A DNA stretch of 64,000 bases from Herbaspirillum sp. SJZ106 (GCF_006715495.1 NZ_VFNI01000006.1:62001-126000), one strand, 5' to 3'. Numbered from the stretch's first letter, positions 35,715-47,538 are shown. Numbers and translations are program-made. The notes: a model not told the origin generated them from the sequence alone.

Positions 35715-36158
35715 TTAATGCGGCGGCGGCTGGCCCAGCTTGAAGTGCGGCCCGATGTCGCGCGCCAGGTCGGCCAGCGTGATGCCGGCCAGGCGTTGAT
35801 CGAGCAGGCGGTTGGCTTCTTCCAGGGCATCGTCGAGCGCGCGATTGACGGCGATCTCGACCAGGCAGCCAGGCGATTCTTCGCGTGCGCCCAGCGTGAC
35901 CAGGCGTTCACCAAGTGCCTGCTGGACCTGCTGCAGGCTGATCTGCGCCATCGGCCGTGCCAGCGACCAGCCGCCGCCATGCCCTTTGGTCGACGTCACA
36001 ATGCCGGCCTCGCGCAGCCCGGCGAAGGTGCGGCGGATGACAACGGGATTGGTGTCGACCCAACCGGCGATCTCTTCCGAGGTCATCGGAGTGTCGGGAC
36101 GCTGGCCCATGTGCAACAGGATGTGCAGGGCAATGGAGAGGCGGTCGCTGCGTTTCAT
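35715..36158 (-). CDS. Rrf2-family transcriptional regulator
   Basis: 147 residues. Winged helix-turn-helix beginning MKRSDRLSIALHILLHMG, recognition region TSEEIAGWVDTNPVVIRRTF, then wing TSTKGHGGGWSLARP (GGxxGG-like). The product has a single cysteine (near residue 101), so it cannot use the three-Cys iron-sulfur site of IscR or NsrR; it resembles YwnA-type members. It precedes the flavoprotein gene by 92 bases in the same direction. The short AT-rich sequence just upstream, with GTAA and TTAC ends at 36159-36175, may be its own operator. Confidence 0.9.
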   Translation of the reverse strand: MKRSDRLSIALHILLHMGQRPDTPMTSEEIAGWVDTNPVVIRRTFAGLREAGIVTSTKGHGGGWSLARPMAQISLQQVQQALGERLVTLGAREESPGCLVEIAVNRALDDALEEANRLLDQRLAGITLADLARDIGPHFKLGQPPPH

Positions 36159-36207
36159 GTAACTAATATTATTACGTGAAACGCGCGATGTCAACGATCA
36201 GAAAAAT

Positions 36208-36891
36208 TCAGGCGCGCGCGATGCGGTAGACGCAGCGCCGTCCGCCCGCCGGCAGGTGCTCTTCGCGCGTGACGCTGGCCTCGTCTCCCACCACTTCACG
36301 GAACAGATGCAGTTCCGAACGGCAAAAGCCCTGGCAGTTTCGCGCGGCGGCGCAGATGGGGCAGTGGTCTTCCACTAGCAGCCAATCCTTCCCTTGCTTC
36401 TCGACGCGCGCCATGTAGCCTTCGGCGCTGCGGATCTCGGCCAGCTTTTCCAGCCGCTTCGGCAGCGTCGCGATGCCGGCGCAGTGGCGCTGGTAGTCGG
36501 CGCGCATTTCCTGTTCGCGCTGGTCGATCAGCTTGTCCAGTCCCTGCTCGCCGAACAGTTGGCGGATCGAGCCGATCAGTTGCACCGTGAGCTGTGCGTG
36601 CGAATCGGGGAAGCGCGCGTAGCCGGCGGCGGTCAGGTCCCAGTTCTGGCGCGGGCGGCCGGCGCGCGGCGCAGTATTTTCCTGGTGGCCGGCGATCAGG
36701 CCTTCGGCCACCAGCTTCTGGACTTGCTGGCGCGCAGCCTCGGCCGTCATGCCAAGCTCGCGTCCCAGCTCGGCGGTGGAAGTGGGGCCGTGCGTCTTGA
36801 TGTGCAACAGGATGCGCTCGGGCGTGGATGCCCCGGCCGGGTCTGTATCGGTGGCTAATTTATTTTCCAAGTGTTTACTTGTTAAATTCAT
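36208..36891 (-). CDS. Helix-turn-helix regulator, SufR/COG2345-like with C-terminal cysteine cluster
   Basis: 227 residues. N-terminal winged helix-turn-helix at about 24-80 (TSTAELGRELGMTAEAARQQ). The C-terminal domain carries EDHCPICAAARNCQGFCRSE near residue 175, four cysteines in the region where SufR-type regulators bind an iron-sulfur cluster. It may therefore sense iron, oxygen or nitrosative stress. It is divergent from an MFS transporter gene with 129 bases between, the usual sign of a local regulator. The ATG has no strong ribosome site. Close relatives are also annotated as ArsR- or DeoR-like, but the cysteine pattern argues for SufR-like. Confidence 0.82.
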   Translation of the reverse strand: MNLTSKHLENKLATDTDPAGASTPERILLHIKTHGPTSTAELGRELGMTAEAARQQVQKLVAEGLIAGHQENTAPRAGRPRQNWDLTAAGYARFPDSHAQLTVQLIGSIRQLFGEQGLDKLIDQREQEMRADYQRHCAGIATLPKRLEKLAEIRSAEGYMARVEKQGKDWLLVEDHCPICAAARNCQGFCRSELHLFREVVGDEASVTREEHLPAGGRRCVYRIARA

Positions 36892-37020
36892 GAGGGCGTT
36901 CTAAGATTCGGTCTGAATATCCAAATAAATGCTTGCATATTATGCCGGCTTCGCGGAATTGTCGAACCGTCCATGCAGGCGCCCCGGCCACCGGCCGCAG
37001 CCAGAGATGAAAGGCACGAT

Positions 37021-38508
37021 ATGACGACCAACAGTTCTAGTTCTTCCACTGAAGCGGCATTGCAGTCCCCCGAACCCGCCGGGCGCACCGCGTCCTGGGG
37101 CGAACTGCTCAATGCCCGCAACGCGCCGCGCGCGGTGGCGCTGACCGGCGGCGTGGCGCTGCATGCGATCAATGTGCATATCGTCACCACCATCCTGCCG
37201 TCGGTGGTGCGCGACATCGGCGGCCTCGATTACTACGCCTGGAACGTGACCCTGTTCGTGGCGGCTTCCATCATCGGTTCCACCCTGACCGGAAAACTGC
37301 TCTCGACCCTGGGCGCGCGCCGCACCTACCTGCTGGGGCTGGCGGTGTTCGGCGCCGGCGCGCTGGTGTGCGCGGCCGCCGGCAGCATGATGTGGATGCT
37401 GGCCGGGCGCGCGGTGCAAGGCATCGGCGGCGGTTTGCTGGCGGCGCTGGGGTATGCGCTGATTCCCCTGGTGTTCGAGCAGCGCCTGTGGTCGCGCGCG
37501 ATCGCGCTGGTGTCGGGCATGTGGGGCATTTCCACCTTGCTGGGGCCGGCAGTGGGCGGGCTGTTTGCCGCCAGCGGCCATTGGCGCCTGGCGTTCTGGG
37601 CGCTGATGCCGTTGCTGCTGTTGCAGGCGATCCTGGTGACGACGCAACTGGGGCCGCGTTCCGTCAAGACGGACAACACGCAGGATAACGCCATGCCCCT
37701 GGGCCGCATCCTGCTGCTGGCGGTTTCGGTGCTGCTGGTGGCGCTGGCTGCGCAGGCCGATGCCGGCTGGAAAGCGGCGGCCTGCGTGGCCGGCGGCGCC
37801 TTGCTGGGTTTGCTGGTGGTGCGCATCGACCTGCGCCATCGCATCAGTTTGTTGCCGCGCAGCGGCTATGCGCTGTCCTCCGACATGGGCAAGGTGTTTG
37901 CCTGCGTGTCGCTGCTGGTGATCGGTAGTTGCACCGAAATCTTCGTGCCGTATTTCTTGCAGGTGCTGCATGGCTACCAGCCGCTGGCGGCCGGTTACAT
38001 GACGGCCGCCATGGCGGGGGGCTGGAGCATCGGTTCGCTCACGAGTTCGGGGCGCAGCGGCGCGGCGGCCGATCGCATGGTGCGTATCGGGCCGATGCTG
38101 ATGGCACTGGGCCTGATGGCGCTGGCGCTGTTGTTGCCGGGCCGGCTACTGGCGGCGAGCCTGGTTGCCGATGTTGGCATCGTGCTGGCGCTGGCCGCGG
38201 CCGGCATGGGGATCGGGCTGGGCTGGCCGCACCTGATCGCGCGCGCATTGCATGCGGCCAAGCCGGGGGAGGAGAACCTGACGTCGTCGGCCGTGACCAC
38301 CGTACAGTTGTACGCCATGGCAATGGGGGCGGCGCTGGTCGGCCTGACGGCCAACGAGGCCGGACTCACCGTTCCCGGCGGCGTGGCCGGCGCGCAGGAG
38401 GCGGCGGCGGTGCTGTTTGCGGTATTCGCACTGGCGCCGGCGCTGGCGGTGCAACTGGCCCGGCGCCTGACGCGCACACTGAAGCCACTGAAATCATTGG
38501 AGCAATAA
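37021..38508 (+). CDS. MFS transporter, DHA2-like drug efflux family
   Basis: 495 residues with 12-14 predicted helices. Motifs: NVHIVTTILPSVVRDIGGLD after helix 1 (motif D of drug:H+ antiporters), AGRAVQGIGGGLLAALGYAL (motif A/C region) and MWGISTLLGPAVGGLFAASG, which is motif C typical of exporters. It therefore exports rather than imports. It is divergent from the SufR-like regulator gene and probably controlled by it. ATG 37021 has AAAGG upstream; an in-frame ATG 16 codons earlier lies in weaker context. A tiny gene follows after 11 bases. Confidence 0.9.
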   Translation: MTTNSSSSSTEAALQSPEPAGRTASWGELLNARNAPRAVALTGGVALHAINVHIVTTILPSVVRDIGGLDYYAWNVTLFVAASIIGSTLTGKLLSTLGARRTYLLGLAVFGAGALVCAAAGSMMWMLAGRAVQGIGGGLLAALGYALIPLVFEQRLWSRAIALVSGMWGISTLLGPAVGGLFAASGHWRLAFWALMPLLLLQAILVTTQLGPRSVKTDNTQDNAMPLGRILLLAVSVLLVALAAQADAGWKAAACVAGGALLGLLVVRIDLRHRISLLPRSGYALSSDMGKVFACVSLLVIGSCTEIFVPYFLQVLHGYQPLAAGYMTAAMAGGWSIGSLTSSGRSGAAADRMVRIGPMLMALGLMALALLLPGRLLAASLVADVGIVLALAAAGMGIGLGWPHLIARALHAAKPGEENLTSSAVTTVQLYAMAMGAALVGLTANEAGLTVPGGVAGAQEAAAVLFAVFALAPALAVQLARRLTRTLKPLKSLEQ

Positions 38509-38519
38509 GGAGGAGGGCG

Positions 38520-38690
38520 ATGATGGCGACGCCTGCCGAACTGGATGAAATCGAGTATTACCTGTTGCTGGCCGAGTTCGACTTGCTGTGGTCGCGCCGG
38601 CCGCTGCCGGGCGACCGCCAACGCATGGATCAGATGATGCGTTTGATCGAGGCGTTCGAAGCGATGCGGCGGATTGCCTCTTCGGCCTGA
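38520..38690 (+). CDS. Small protein resembling the N-terminal helix of HigA-type antitoxins
   Basis: 56 residues, with a textbook ribosome site GGAGGAGG six bases before tandem ATGs, 11 bases after the efflux gene stop. The text YYLLLAEFDLLWSRRPLPGD then RMDQMMRLIEAFE follows the pattern L-x-x-x-L-W-(x)n-G-(x)n-L-x-x-L-I-x-x-[FY]E seen at the start of HigA-like antitoxin proteins, but the DNA-binding domain is absent. The last 61 bases overlap the oppositely oriented yigZ-like gene. It may be a real small protein of unknown role. Confidence 0.6.
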   Translation: MMATPAELDEIEYYLLLAEFDLLWSRRPLPGDRQRMDQMMRLIEAFEAMRRIASSA

Positions 38691-39220
38691 TCGAGTTCGG
38701 CCGCCGGCAGGCGCAGCCGCAAGTGGGCCAGCGTGTCGTGGCGGCTGTCCAGCAATGCGTAGTTGTGTTGCGCCAGCCAGTGGCGCAGCTGCGGTTCGGC
38801 GGCATAGCCGACGCCGATGTCGAGCTCGGCTTGCGCTACCCGTTCGATGCGCTCGGTGTGCTTGAGCGCGGTGGCGATTGCTTCGGTGTAGGCCCGCACC
38901 AGGCCGCCCGCGCCCAGTTTGATGCCGCCGTAGTAGCGCACCACCATCGCCAGCACGCCGTCGAGTTCGTGATGGCGCAGCACTTCCAGCATCGGCCGCC
39001 CGGCGGTGCCCGAGGGTTCGCCATCGTCGGACATGCCGGAATGGCCGCCGGCCATCAGTGCCCAGCACACATGCGTGGCGCCGCGGTGGGCGTCGCGCAT
39101 GCGTTCGACCTCCTGCATCGCGGCCTCACGGCCGGCCACCGGCATGACGATGCCGATGAAGCGGCTCTTGCGGATATCCAGCTCGATCTCGGCGCGCGCG
39201 GCGATGGTGAAGGTGGGCAT
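38630..39220 (-). CDS. YigZ/IMPACT family protein (UPF0029)
   Basis: 196 residues, the usual length. The N-terminal UPF0029 domain has KSRFIGIVMPV, THVCWALMAGGHSGMSDDGE (near residue 60), EPSGTAGRPML and VVRYYGGIKLGAGGLVRAY, all diagnostic of the family. DUF1949 is the C-terminal part. E. coli YigZ is structurally known but has no settled function; eukaryotic IMPACT is a GCN2 regulator. The gene ends inside a small convergent gene. A ParB-like gene lies 18 bases upstream in the same direction, so the two may be cotranscribed. Confidence 0.93.
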   Translation of the reverse strand: MPTFTIAARAEIELDIRKSRFIGIVMPVAGREAAMQEVERMRDAHRGATHVCWALMAGGHSGMSDDGEPSGTAGRPMLEVLRHHELDGVLAMVVRYYGGIKLGAGGLVRAYTEAIATALKHTERIERVAQAELDIGVGYAAEPQLRHWLAQHNYALLDSRHDTLAHLRLRLPAAELDQAEEAIRRIASNASIKRII

Positions 39221-39238
39221 GGCGGACGGATGCGCGGC

Positions 39239-40144
39239 TCAGGCGCCGCTGCCCTTGAGCAGCGCCAGTTCGGCTTGCAGGCCCTGGTTCTCCTGCGTCA
39301 ATTGGGTCACGCGCGCCTGCAGCGCGGCGACTTCGCGGCGCAGCGCGGCGGTGACTTCGTTTTCCATGCCTTCCACGATGGCCACCGCGCTGCCTTCGCC
39401 GTCGCCGGCCTTGGGCGCGCGCGGGGTGCGGGTGGCGGCCTTTTGTTCGCGCACTTTCTTGGCGGCTTCGCGCAGTTCCTTCTTGCCGCCGGCTACCGCA
39501 TTGACCTGGACGTCGCTGGGCAGCGAGGCCACGGCGGCGGCGGCGTTGATCGAGATGGCGCCGCTGCGCACGGCCTGCACCAGTTCCGGCGCGGCGGTCT
39601 TGCGGATGCGGTCGATCTGGCCGATGGTGGCGCTGCTGATGCCGGCGGCGCGGGCGATGTCTTCGCGCGTCTTGATCGGCGCGGCGCCGTCGGGCGAGGT
39701 GTCCCATGGCGGATCGCCGCCATCGGCCGGCGAGGCGTCGGCGCTGCCGGCCGTGTTGGGTTCGGCGGCGGCGTTATCGGCGTCAGCGGCAGCCTTGGAC
39801 GGCTTGACGTCGGCCTTGATGCGGGCGGCGAGGATGTCGCGCTTGCGCAGCGCCAGCATGCCGCGCTGGAAATCGGAGACGCTGCGGCGGCCCAGCTGGT
39901 TGTCGATCATCCACAACAGCACGTCTTCCAGCGACTTGAAGCTGTCGTTCTGCACCGTCTTGAATTCGAGTTCGTACTTGCGGCAGATCTCGTAGCGGTT
40001 GTGGCCGTCGATCAGCACCTCGCCCCATAGCACCAGCGCGTCGCGGCAGCCTTCGGCCAGGATGCTGCGCTCAAGCGCGGCGTATTCGTTGGGGGTGAGG
40101 GGATCGATGTACTTTTGCAGTTCTTCGTTGATGACGATATTCAT
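39239..40144 (-). CDS. ParB/Srx-domain protein with C-terminal coiled coil, orphan
   Basis: 301 residues from ATG 40144. The N-terminal ParB/sulfiredoxin-like domain (about 10-75) includes LVLWGEVLIDGHNRYEICRK, the nucleotide-binding GHNR motif. A central region rich in Ala/Asp (about 115-150) is followed by a helix-turn-helix (TREDIARAAGISSATIGQID) and a C-terminal coiled coil (LRREVAALQARVTQLTQENQ). No parA gene or origin is nearby, so this is not the chromosomal partition locus. Proteins of this shape are found on plasmids and prophages and as orphan chromosomal genes. Its function is unknown. Confidence 0.78.
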   Translation of the reverse strand: MNIVINEELQKYIDPLTPNEYAALERSILAEGCRDALVLWGEVLIDGHNRYEICRKYELEFKTVQNDSFKSLEDVLLWMIDNQLGRRSVSDFQRGMLALRKRDILAARIKADVKPSKAAADADNAAAEPNTAGSADASPADGGDPPWDTSPDGAAPIKTREDIARAAGISSATIGQIDRIRKTAAPELVQAVRSGAISINAAAAVASLPSDVQVNAVAGGKKELREAAKKVREQKAATRTPRAPKAGDGEGSAVAIVEGMENEVTAALRREVAALQARVTQLTQENQGLQAELALLKGSGA

Positions 40145-40330
40145 GGACTTCGTTCTATCGTTTGCATGGCGGAGCCGGATTCGGAACCGGGCGGCGCATT
40201 CTACACCAGCGGGCGGGCGCGGCCGCGGCAAGCGGCTTCAAGTAAAATGGCGCGGCGCCGTCAGCGGGCGCTGTCGCCAGCGTGGCGGCTTATGTATTGC
40301 TGCTGGTTTCTCCAAGTCACTATTTTCTCC

Positions 40331-41278
40331 ATGCGCATCGCTTCGCACCTGGCGACCCTCGCCGTCCTGACATCTTCCCTGTTGCTGGCCGCCTGCGGCA
40401 CGACTGCCTGGCTGCCCGGTTCTTCCGACGCCAAGCCGGCCGAGTCGGCCGCCGCCACGCCGGCGCCGCCGACCGCGACGGCGCCGAAGAAAATCCGCAT
40501 CGGCCTGGCGCTGGGCGGCGGCGCTGCGCGCGGTTTTGCCCATATCGGTGTGATCAAGGCGCTGGAGTCGCAGGGCATCGACGCCGATATCGTCGCCGGC
40601 ACCAGCGCCGGCAGCCTGGTGGGCGCGCTGTATGCGGCCGGCAATGACGGCTTCGCGCTGCAGAAGCTGGCGCTGCAGATGGACGAGGCCACCATTTCCG
40701 ACTGGTCGGTGCCGTTCTTCGCCAAGGTCGCCGGCGTGCTCAAGGGCGAGGGAGTGCAGAACTACGTCAACAAGGCCCTGAACAACCTGCCCATCGAAAA
40801 ATTCAAGATTCCCTTCGGGGCGGTGGCGACCGACCTGAAGAGCGGCCAGCCGATCCTGTTCCAGCGTGGCAATGCCGGTATCGCGGTGCGGGCGTCGTCG
40901 GCGGTGCCGGGCGTGTTCCAGTCGGTTCGGATCGGCGATCGCTATTATGTGGACGGCGGCCTGGTGGCGCCGGTGCCGGTGCGCTTCGCGCGGCAGATGG
41001 GGGCCGACTTCGTGATCGCGGTCAACATCTCGGCGCAGCCCGAGACGCAGGCGTCGGCCAGTTCGGTGGACGTGCTGCTGCAGACGTTCGCCATCATGGG
41101 GCAGACCATCAACCAATATGAATTGAAGAACGCCGACATCGTGCTGCAGCCCAGCCTGGGCGCCATGAGGGGCAGCGATTTTGCCAGTCGTAACGTGGCC
41201 ATCCTGGCCGGCGAGCAGGCGGCGATGGAGGCCATGCCGGAGATCAAGCGCAAGTTGAAGTTGCTTTCGGGGAATTGA
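40331..41278 (+). CDS. Patatin-like phospholipase lipoprotein (RssA-like)
   Basis: 315 residues. The N-terminus is a lipoprotein signal (LAVLTSSLLLAACGT, lipobox LAAC near residue 22), then a Pro/Ala-rich linker. The patatin domain (about 55-250) has the oxyanion motif LALGGGAARGFAHIG, nucleophile elbow VAGTSAGSLVG (GTSAG, Ser near residue 96) and the catalytic DGG motif in YYVDGGLVAPVP. It is an esterase or phospholipase A anchored to the periplasmic side of a membrane. ATG 40331 begins the signal; earlier in-frame starts would bury it. A strong terminator follows. Confidence 0.92.
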   Translation: MRIASHLATLAVLTSSLLLAACGTTAWLPGSSDAKPAESAAATPAPPTATAPKKIRIGLALGGGAARGFAHIGVIKALESQGIDADIVAGTSAGSLVGALYAAGNDGFALQKLALQMDEATISDWSVPFFAKVAGVLKGEGVQNYVNKALNNLPIEKFKIPFGAVATDLKSGQPILFQRGNAGIAVRASSAVPGVFQSVRIGDRYYVDGGLVAPVPVRFARQMGADFVIAVNISAQPETQASASSVDVLLQTFAIMGQTINQYELKNADIVLQPSLGAMRGSDFASRNVAILAGEQAAMEAMPEIKRKLKLLSGN

Positions 41279-41317
41279 GCGGAACCAAGGCAACGCCAGC
41301 GCCAGTGCCGGAAAAGA

Positions 41318-41344
41318 CAAAGCCGCCAGATTTGGCGGCTTTGT
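41318..41344. terminator. Rho-independent terminator, bidirectional
   Basis: AAAGCCGCCA pairs with TTGGCGGCTTT across a three-base loop; A/T runs on both sides. Serves the patatin gene and the convergent NlpC/P60 gene. Confidence 0.88.
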
Positions 41345-41389
41345 CGTAGGCGGTGCACCGGGATGGCGCTGGATGGTGCTGGATAGTGC

Positions 41390-41992
41390 TTATTGGGTAT
41401 CGCTGGCGTCCGTGGCGATCCGGCGCGCGCCGCTGAAACGTTTCTTCCAGTAGGACTCGTCCATGCTCTCGATGCGAACCTGGCCGCCGCTGGAGGGCGA
41501 GTGGATGAACTTGCCATCGCCCAGGTAGATGCCGACATGGGAAAAGCTGCGGCGCAGCGTGTTATAGAACACCAGGTCGCCGGGTTGCAGGTTGTCCTTG
41601 CCGATCTTTTCGCCGACGCGGCTGATTTCAGCCGAGGTGCGCGGCAGGTCGGTGCCCCATGCTTCCTTGAATACGTAGCGCACCAGGCCGCTGCAGTCCA
41701 GGCCGGTATCGGGCGAATTGCCGCCGTAGCGGTAGTTGATGCCCAGCATGGCCAAGGCCTGGGTCGCCAGTTCGGATGCGCGGTCGGTGATGGCTTGCAG
41801 GCGGGCGATGGCAAGATTGGTCTTGCTGATCTGCTGCTGGGCTTGCGGGGTTTGTGCTTGGGGAGGGGGAAGATCCTGGGCCGCCAGGGAGAGGTCGGCG
41901 GCGCCAGCCGATGCGCTGATCCAGAGTCCGGCCGCGAGCACGCACGCTCGCACGGTTTGGCGTCGGAATCGGTCAGATCGGCGTAGAGTCAT
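41390..41992 (-). CDS. C40 family peptidase (NlpC/P60), secreted
   Basis: 200 residues. A signal peptide with RRSDRFRRQTVRACVLAAGL and cleavage near ASAGA is followed by a Gln/Pro/Ala linker and an NlpC/P60 domain (about 70-190). The catalytic triad is visible: Cys in GLDCSGLVRYVF, His in SHVGIYLGDGKF, and the third polar residue His in FIHSPSSGG. It cleaves peptidoglycan stem peptides in the periplasm, most likely between D-Glu and meso-diaminopimelate. It stands alone, convergent with the patatin gene. ATG 41992 is the only start that gives a proper signal. Confidence 0.92.
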   Translation of the reverse strand: MTLRRSDRFRRQTVRACVLAAGLWISASAGAADLSLAAQDLPPPQAQTPQAQQQISKTNLAIARLQAITDRASELATQALAMLGINYRYGGNSPDTGLDCSGLVRYVFKEAWGTDLPRTSAEISRVGEKIGKDNLQPGDLVFYNTLRRSFSHVGIYLGDGKFIHSPSSGGQVRIESMDESYWKKRFSGARRIATDASDTQ

Positions 41993-42247
41993 CAGGATCC
42001 TCTATAAGTAGGATTGCAGGACTGTAAGTGAATTCTCATGACCTGTCAAAAGCTAATTTCATGCCAGCTTGCAATAATTGCATTATTTCCAGGCATGACC
42101 GGAATTTTTTCGCTAAACGATTTACAGCTTGCCGTCCCGGCGGCTCGCATGAAAAACGCTCACCGAAGAGTTTGTTCGGGCCTGATGTCAAAACATCTTT
42201 CTCGCCGTACAATCACCGTTCAATTTTTTCAGCACACCGGAGCCAAC

Positions 42248-42655
42248 ATGCAAAACAAACCATTCCTGACGCTGGACGATGTCAAGAAGATCGCCGCCGG
42301 CGCGGAAGCCGAAGCAAAGGCCAACAACTGGGCCGTGACGATTTCCATCGTCGACGACGGCGGCCACCTGCTGTGGCTGCAACGCCTGGACGGCGCCGCT
42401 CCGATCTCGGCCCACATCGCTCCGGGCAAGGCGCGCACCGCCGCGCTGGGTCGCCGCGAAACCAAGATCTATGAAGACATGATCAACAACGGCCGCTTCT
42501 CCTTCCTGTCGGCGCCCGAGCTGGATGCGCTGCTCGAAGGCGGCGTGCCGGTCGTGATCGATGGCCATTACGTCGGCGCCGTGGGCGTGTCGGGCGTGAA
42601 GTCGTCGGAAGACGTGCAGATCGCCAAGGCCGGCATCGCCGCGCTGGCGCTGTAA
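42248..42655 (+). CDS. GlcG/HbpS family heme-binding protein
   Basis: 135 residues, a full single GlcG/HbpS (DUF336) domain. The start is ATG 42248 with CCGGAG seven bases upstream; longer in-frame starts have no ribosome site. ISIVDDGGHLLWLQRLDGA and the C-terminal VVIDGHYVGAVGVSGVKSSE are family motifs. Relatives bind heme, corrinoids or small hydrophobic compounds, and the role here is unknown. It has no signal peptide and so is cytoplasmic. It lies upstream of the carAB promoter, with no functional link apparent. Confidence 0.88.
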   Translation: MQNKPFLTLDDVKKIAAGAEAEAKANNWAVTISIVDDGGHLLWLQRLDGAAPISAHIAPGKARTAALGRRETKIYEDMINNGRFSFLSAPELDALLEGGVPVVIDGHYVGAVGVSGVKSSEDVQIAKAGIAALAL

Positions 42656-42750
42656 TTCCGTTCCTCGCCGGCAGGCCGCGCCTGGCCGGCGAATCCCGCG
42701 ATTTGCGTTCATTTCGGCGCATCTTGCGGTAACTTTCGGCGATCCTGGAT

Positions 42751-42779
42751 TTGCCGGAGGGAGTCTCTTGCGCTATAAT
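42751..42779 (+). promoter_or_regulatory. Sigma-70 promoter of carAB
   Basis: TTGCCG (42751-42756), a 17-base spacer and the consensus TATAAT (42774-42779). Transcription should start near 42787, giving a leader of about 165 nt before the carA TTG codon. Confidence 0.88.
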
Positions 42780-42851
42780 TATGCGGTTTAGCTAATTTAA
42801 ATTCCGTCGTAGCGCATACCCATCCTCCACCTCGTTCCAGCAGGCCAACAA

Positions 42852-42899
42852 GCACCCGAACCGAATGAGTCAGGGGCTTTGCGCCGGTCGGTTTGGTGC
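42852..42899 (+). promoter_or_regulatory. Structured RNA leader of carA
   Basis: GCACCCGAACCGA (42852-42864) pairs with TCGGTTTGGTGC (42888-42899): twelve pairs with one bulge and one G-T wobble, loop of 23 bases. A 22-codon open frame starts in the loop (ATG 42865) and stops at 42933, ending with two arginine codons, 18 bases before carA. No ribosome site is seen for it, and no T-run follows the hairpin. A role in arginine- or pyrimidine-dependent attenuation is speculative. Confidence 0.5.
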
Positions 42900-42951
42900 G
42901 CAAGGTCTTCCGGTCATCCAGCAGCGACGGTAACAATCTCAGGAGTTACCC

Positions 42952-44107
42952 TTGCTGCCTCTTCTTTCCGGTTCCGCGATTCCGGCAATCCTCGCGCTCG
43001 CAGACGGGTCTGTCTTTCAAGGTTTTTCCATCGGCGCCGCAGGCAATACCACTGGCGAAGTGGTGTTCAACACGGCCATGACCGGTTACCAGGAAATCCT
43101 GACCGATCCCAGCTATAGCCGCCAGATCGTCACCCTGACTTACCCCCACATCGGCAATACCGGCGTCAACCGCGAAGACGTCGAAGCGTCGCAAATCCAC
43201 GCCGCCGGCCTGATCATCAAGGATCTGCCGCGCTTGGTATCGAACTTCCGCACCCAGCAATCGCTGTCCGATTACCTGAAGGAAAGCAATATCGTTTCCA
43301 TCGCCGGCATCGATACCCGCAAGCTGACCCGCATCCTGCGCGAGAAGGGCGCCCAGAACGGCGCCATCGTGGCCGGCGAAGCCAACATTGAAGCCGCCAC
43401 CGCGAAAGCGCTGGAACTGGCGCGCGCCTTCCCGGGCCTGGCCGGCATGGACCTGGCCAAGGTGGTGTCGACCAAGAAGGCCTACAACTGGACCGAGACC
43501 GAGTGGCAACTGGGTCGCGGCTACGGCCAGCAGATCACCCCGAAATTCCATGTGGTCGCGTTCGACTACGGCGTCAAGTTCAATATCCTGCGCATGCTGG
43601 CGCAGCGCGGCTGCAAGGTCACCGTGCTGCCAGCGCAGGCGACTGCCGCCGAGGCGCTGGCCCTGAATCCGGACGGCATCTTCCTGTCCAACGGCCCCGG
43701 CGACCCGGAACCTTGCGATTACGCGATTGCCGCGTCCAAGGAACTGATCGAGCGCGGCATCCCGACCTTCGGCATTTGCCTGGGCCACCAGATCATGGCG
43801 CTGGCTTCCGGCGCCAAGACGCTGAAGATGAAGTTCGGCCACCACGGCGCCAACCACCCGGTGCAAGACCTCGACAGCAAGCAGGTGATGATCACTTCGC
43901 AAAACCACGGTTTCGCCGTGGACCAGGCGACACTGCCGGCCAACTGCCGCGTCACCCACGTCTCGCTGTTCGACGGCTCGCTGCAAGGTTTCGAGCGCAC
44001 CGACAAGCCTGCTTTCTGCTTCCAGGGTCACCCCGAAGCATCCCCTGGACCGCATGACATCGCCCCGTTGTTCGACAAGTTCGTGGCGATGATGGAGAAG
44101 AAACAAA

Positions 44108-44115
<8 letters not shown>
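42952..44115 (+). CDS. carA: Carbamoyl-phosphate synthase small subunit (glutaminase)
   Basis: Hydrolyses glutamine and feeds ammonia to CarB for carbamoyl phosphate, the shared precursor of arginine and pyrimidines. 387 residues, the expected length. The start is TTG 42952 with AGGAG six bases upstream; no suitable ATG exists. The class I amidotransferase domain has the nucleophile in [13 protein letters not shown] (Cys near residue 273) and His/Glu in [15 protein letters not shown]. The N-terminal domain includes [17 protein letters not shown]. It overlaps carB by eight bases. Driven by the promoter at 42751-42779. Confidence 0.97.
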
Positions 44116-47341
<3,226 letters not shown>

Positions 47342-47389
47342 ACCCACAACACGTTATTTTTGCCGGCTGGATGTAGTGCCGGCAAGCGC

Positions 47390-47427
47390 AGAGGGCATCT
47401 GAGCAATCGATGCCCTCTCTGACTTTT
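47390..47427 (+). terminator. Terminator after carB
   Basis: AGAGGGCATC (47390-47399) pairs with GATGCCCTCT (47409-47418), nine-base loop, followed by CTGACTTTT. A second small hairpin, TGCCGGC/GCCGGCA, is at 47361-47384. Confidence 0.75.
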
Positions 47428-47538
47428 AGAGTCGCTAACAAGACGCTGATGGCAAGGCTGGCTGGCGCGGACAGTACGCGGGTACGAAGTTCCGGCAAGC
47501 CAGGGCAACGCCGCCAGCGACGTTTTGTTAGCGACTCT
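47428..47538. repeat. Intergenic inverted-repeat element, 111 bases
   Basis: Ends AGAGTCGCTAACA (47428-47440) and TGTTAGCGACTCT (47526-47538) are exact reverse complements. The inner flanks AGACGCTG and CAGCGACGTTT also pair partially. The core contains a further inverted GGCTGGC/GCCAG. No coding capacity. Confidence 0.7.
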
